A DNA stretch of 6,282 nt from positions 1 through 6,282 of the forward strand of contig DVEE01000020.1 of NCBI GenBank assembly GCA_015295885.1, read 5' to 3'. Below the pieces are notes generated by a model that saw nothing but the letters and a program-made list of their open reading frames with translations, ran no database searches and was not told where the DNA came from. The position numbers and the translations under genes are program-made. Below, piece by piece: positions 6,250-6,282 of this stretch. Source of the DNA: Leptolyngbyaceae cyanobacterium M65_K2018_010. Its GTDB lineage: Bacteria; Cyanobacteriota; Cyanobacteriia; Phormidesmidales; Phormidesmidaceae. The first letter of the stretch is position 1; each line of letters starts with the position of its first letter.

Positions 6250-6276
6250 TTTCGGGGGTATGCTATTCGGATTTAG
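6250..6276 (-). repeat. Right terminal inverted repeat of the IS630-type element
   Basis: Read on the minus strand it starts CTAAATCCGAATAGCATACC, directly inside the TA at 6277-6278, and matches the left end at 21 of 27 positions. It lies 12 bp after the transposase stop codon, as usual for compact insertion sequences. Confidence 0.85.
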
Positions 6277-6282
6277 TATAAG

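Larger units (their letters stand above)
5113..6276 (+). mobile_element. IS630-family insertion sequence, degenerate
   Basis: The element is 1164 bp between two TA dinucleotides (5111-5112 and 6277-6278), the target duplication expected for the IS630/Tc1/mariner group. Terminal inverted repeats at 5113-5139 and 6250-6276 agree at 21 of 27 positions. One reconstructable transposase reading frame occupies nearly the whole interior (5157-6237). It inserted in the spacer downstream of the tRNA-Cys terminator, where it disrupts no visible gene. Both ends are present, so its inactivity comes from transposase lesions rather than loss of an end. Copies with intact transposase elsewhere in the genome could still mobilise it. 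Confidence 0.9.

Overview
This window is most likely chromosomal DNA from a cyanobacterium. Five copies of the palindrome GCGATCGC (HIP1, the highly iterated palindrome of cyanobacterial genomes) lie at 835-842, 1589-1596, 2303-2310, 4441-4448 and 4560-4567, all inside the urt genes. The encoded proteins also read like cyanobacterial UrtB, UrtC, UrtD and UrtE. The fairly GC-rich coding sequence and the degenerate IS630-type element would suit a Leptolyngbya/Nodosilinea-like filamentous lineage, but that placement is inference.

Layout. Positions 1-339 hold no convincing gene and form a leader rich in inverted repeats plus one direct repeat. Positions 340-4829 carry urtB, urtC, urtD and urtE, all on the plus strand: most of a high-affinity urea ABC importer (two permeases and two ATPases). 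The periplasmic urea-binding protein UrtA is not in the window. urtB and urtC are 4 bp apart, urtD follows after 43 bp with a strong ribosome binding site, and urtE is detached by a 204-bp gap and has no visible Shine-Dalgarno sequence. A tRNA-Cys(GCA) gene follows at 4894-4965, with its own extended -10 promoter and a GC-rich hairpin terminator. The rest (5113-6276) is an IS630-family insertion sequence bounded by terminal inverted repeats and TA dinucleotides. Its transposase is broken.

How the genes work together. UrtB and UrtC would form the membrane channel of a branched-chain-amino-acid-type (LivHM-like) importer. UrtD and UrtE would power it, and UrtA, encoded elsewhere, would deliver urea. 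Urea taken up this way normally feeds urease as a nitrogen source.

Most notable points. (1) UrtD carries an in-frame C-terminal domain of about 125 residues with the two-repeat pattern of TerB/tellurite-resistance-like domains, which suggests a regulatory or metal-sensing add-on to the transporter ATPase. (2) The transposase pseudogene has three separable lesions. One is a 22-bp net insertion of a small palindromic repeat immediately after its first catalytic Asp; this looks like a cyanobacterial small dispersed repeat that moved into an IS. (3) The tRNA-Cys promoter is built into a perfect hairpin just downstream of urtE, so one short element may serve both transcription units.
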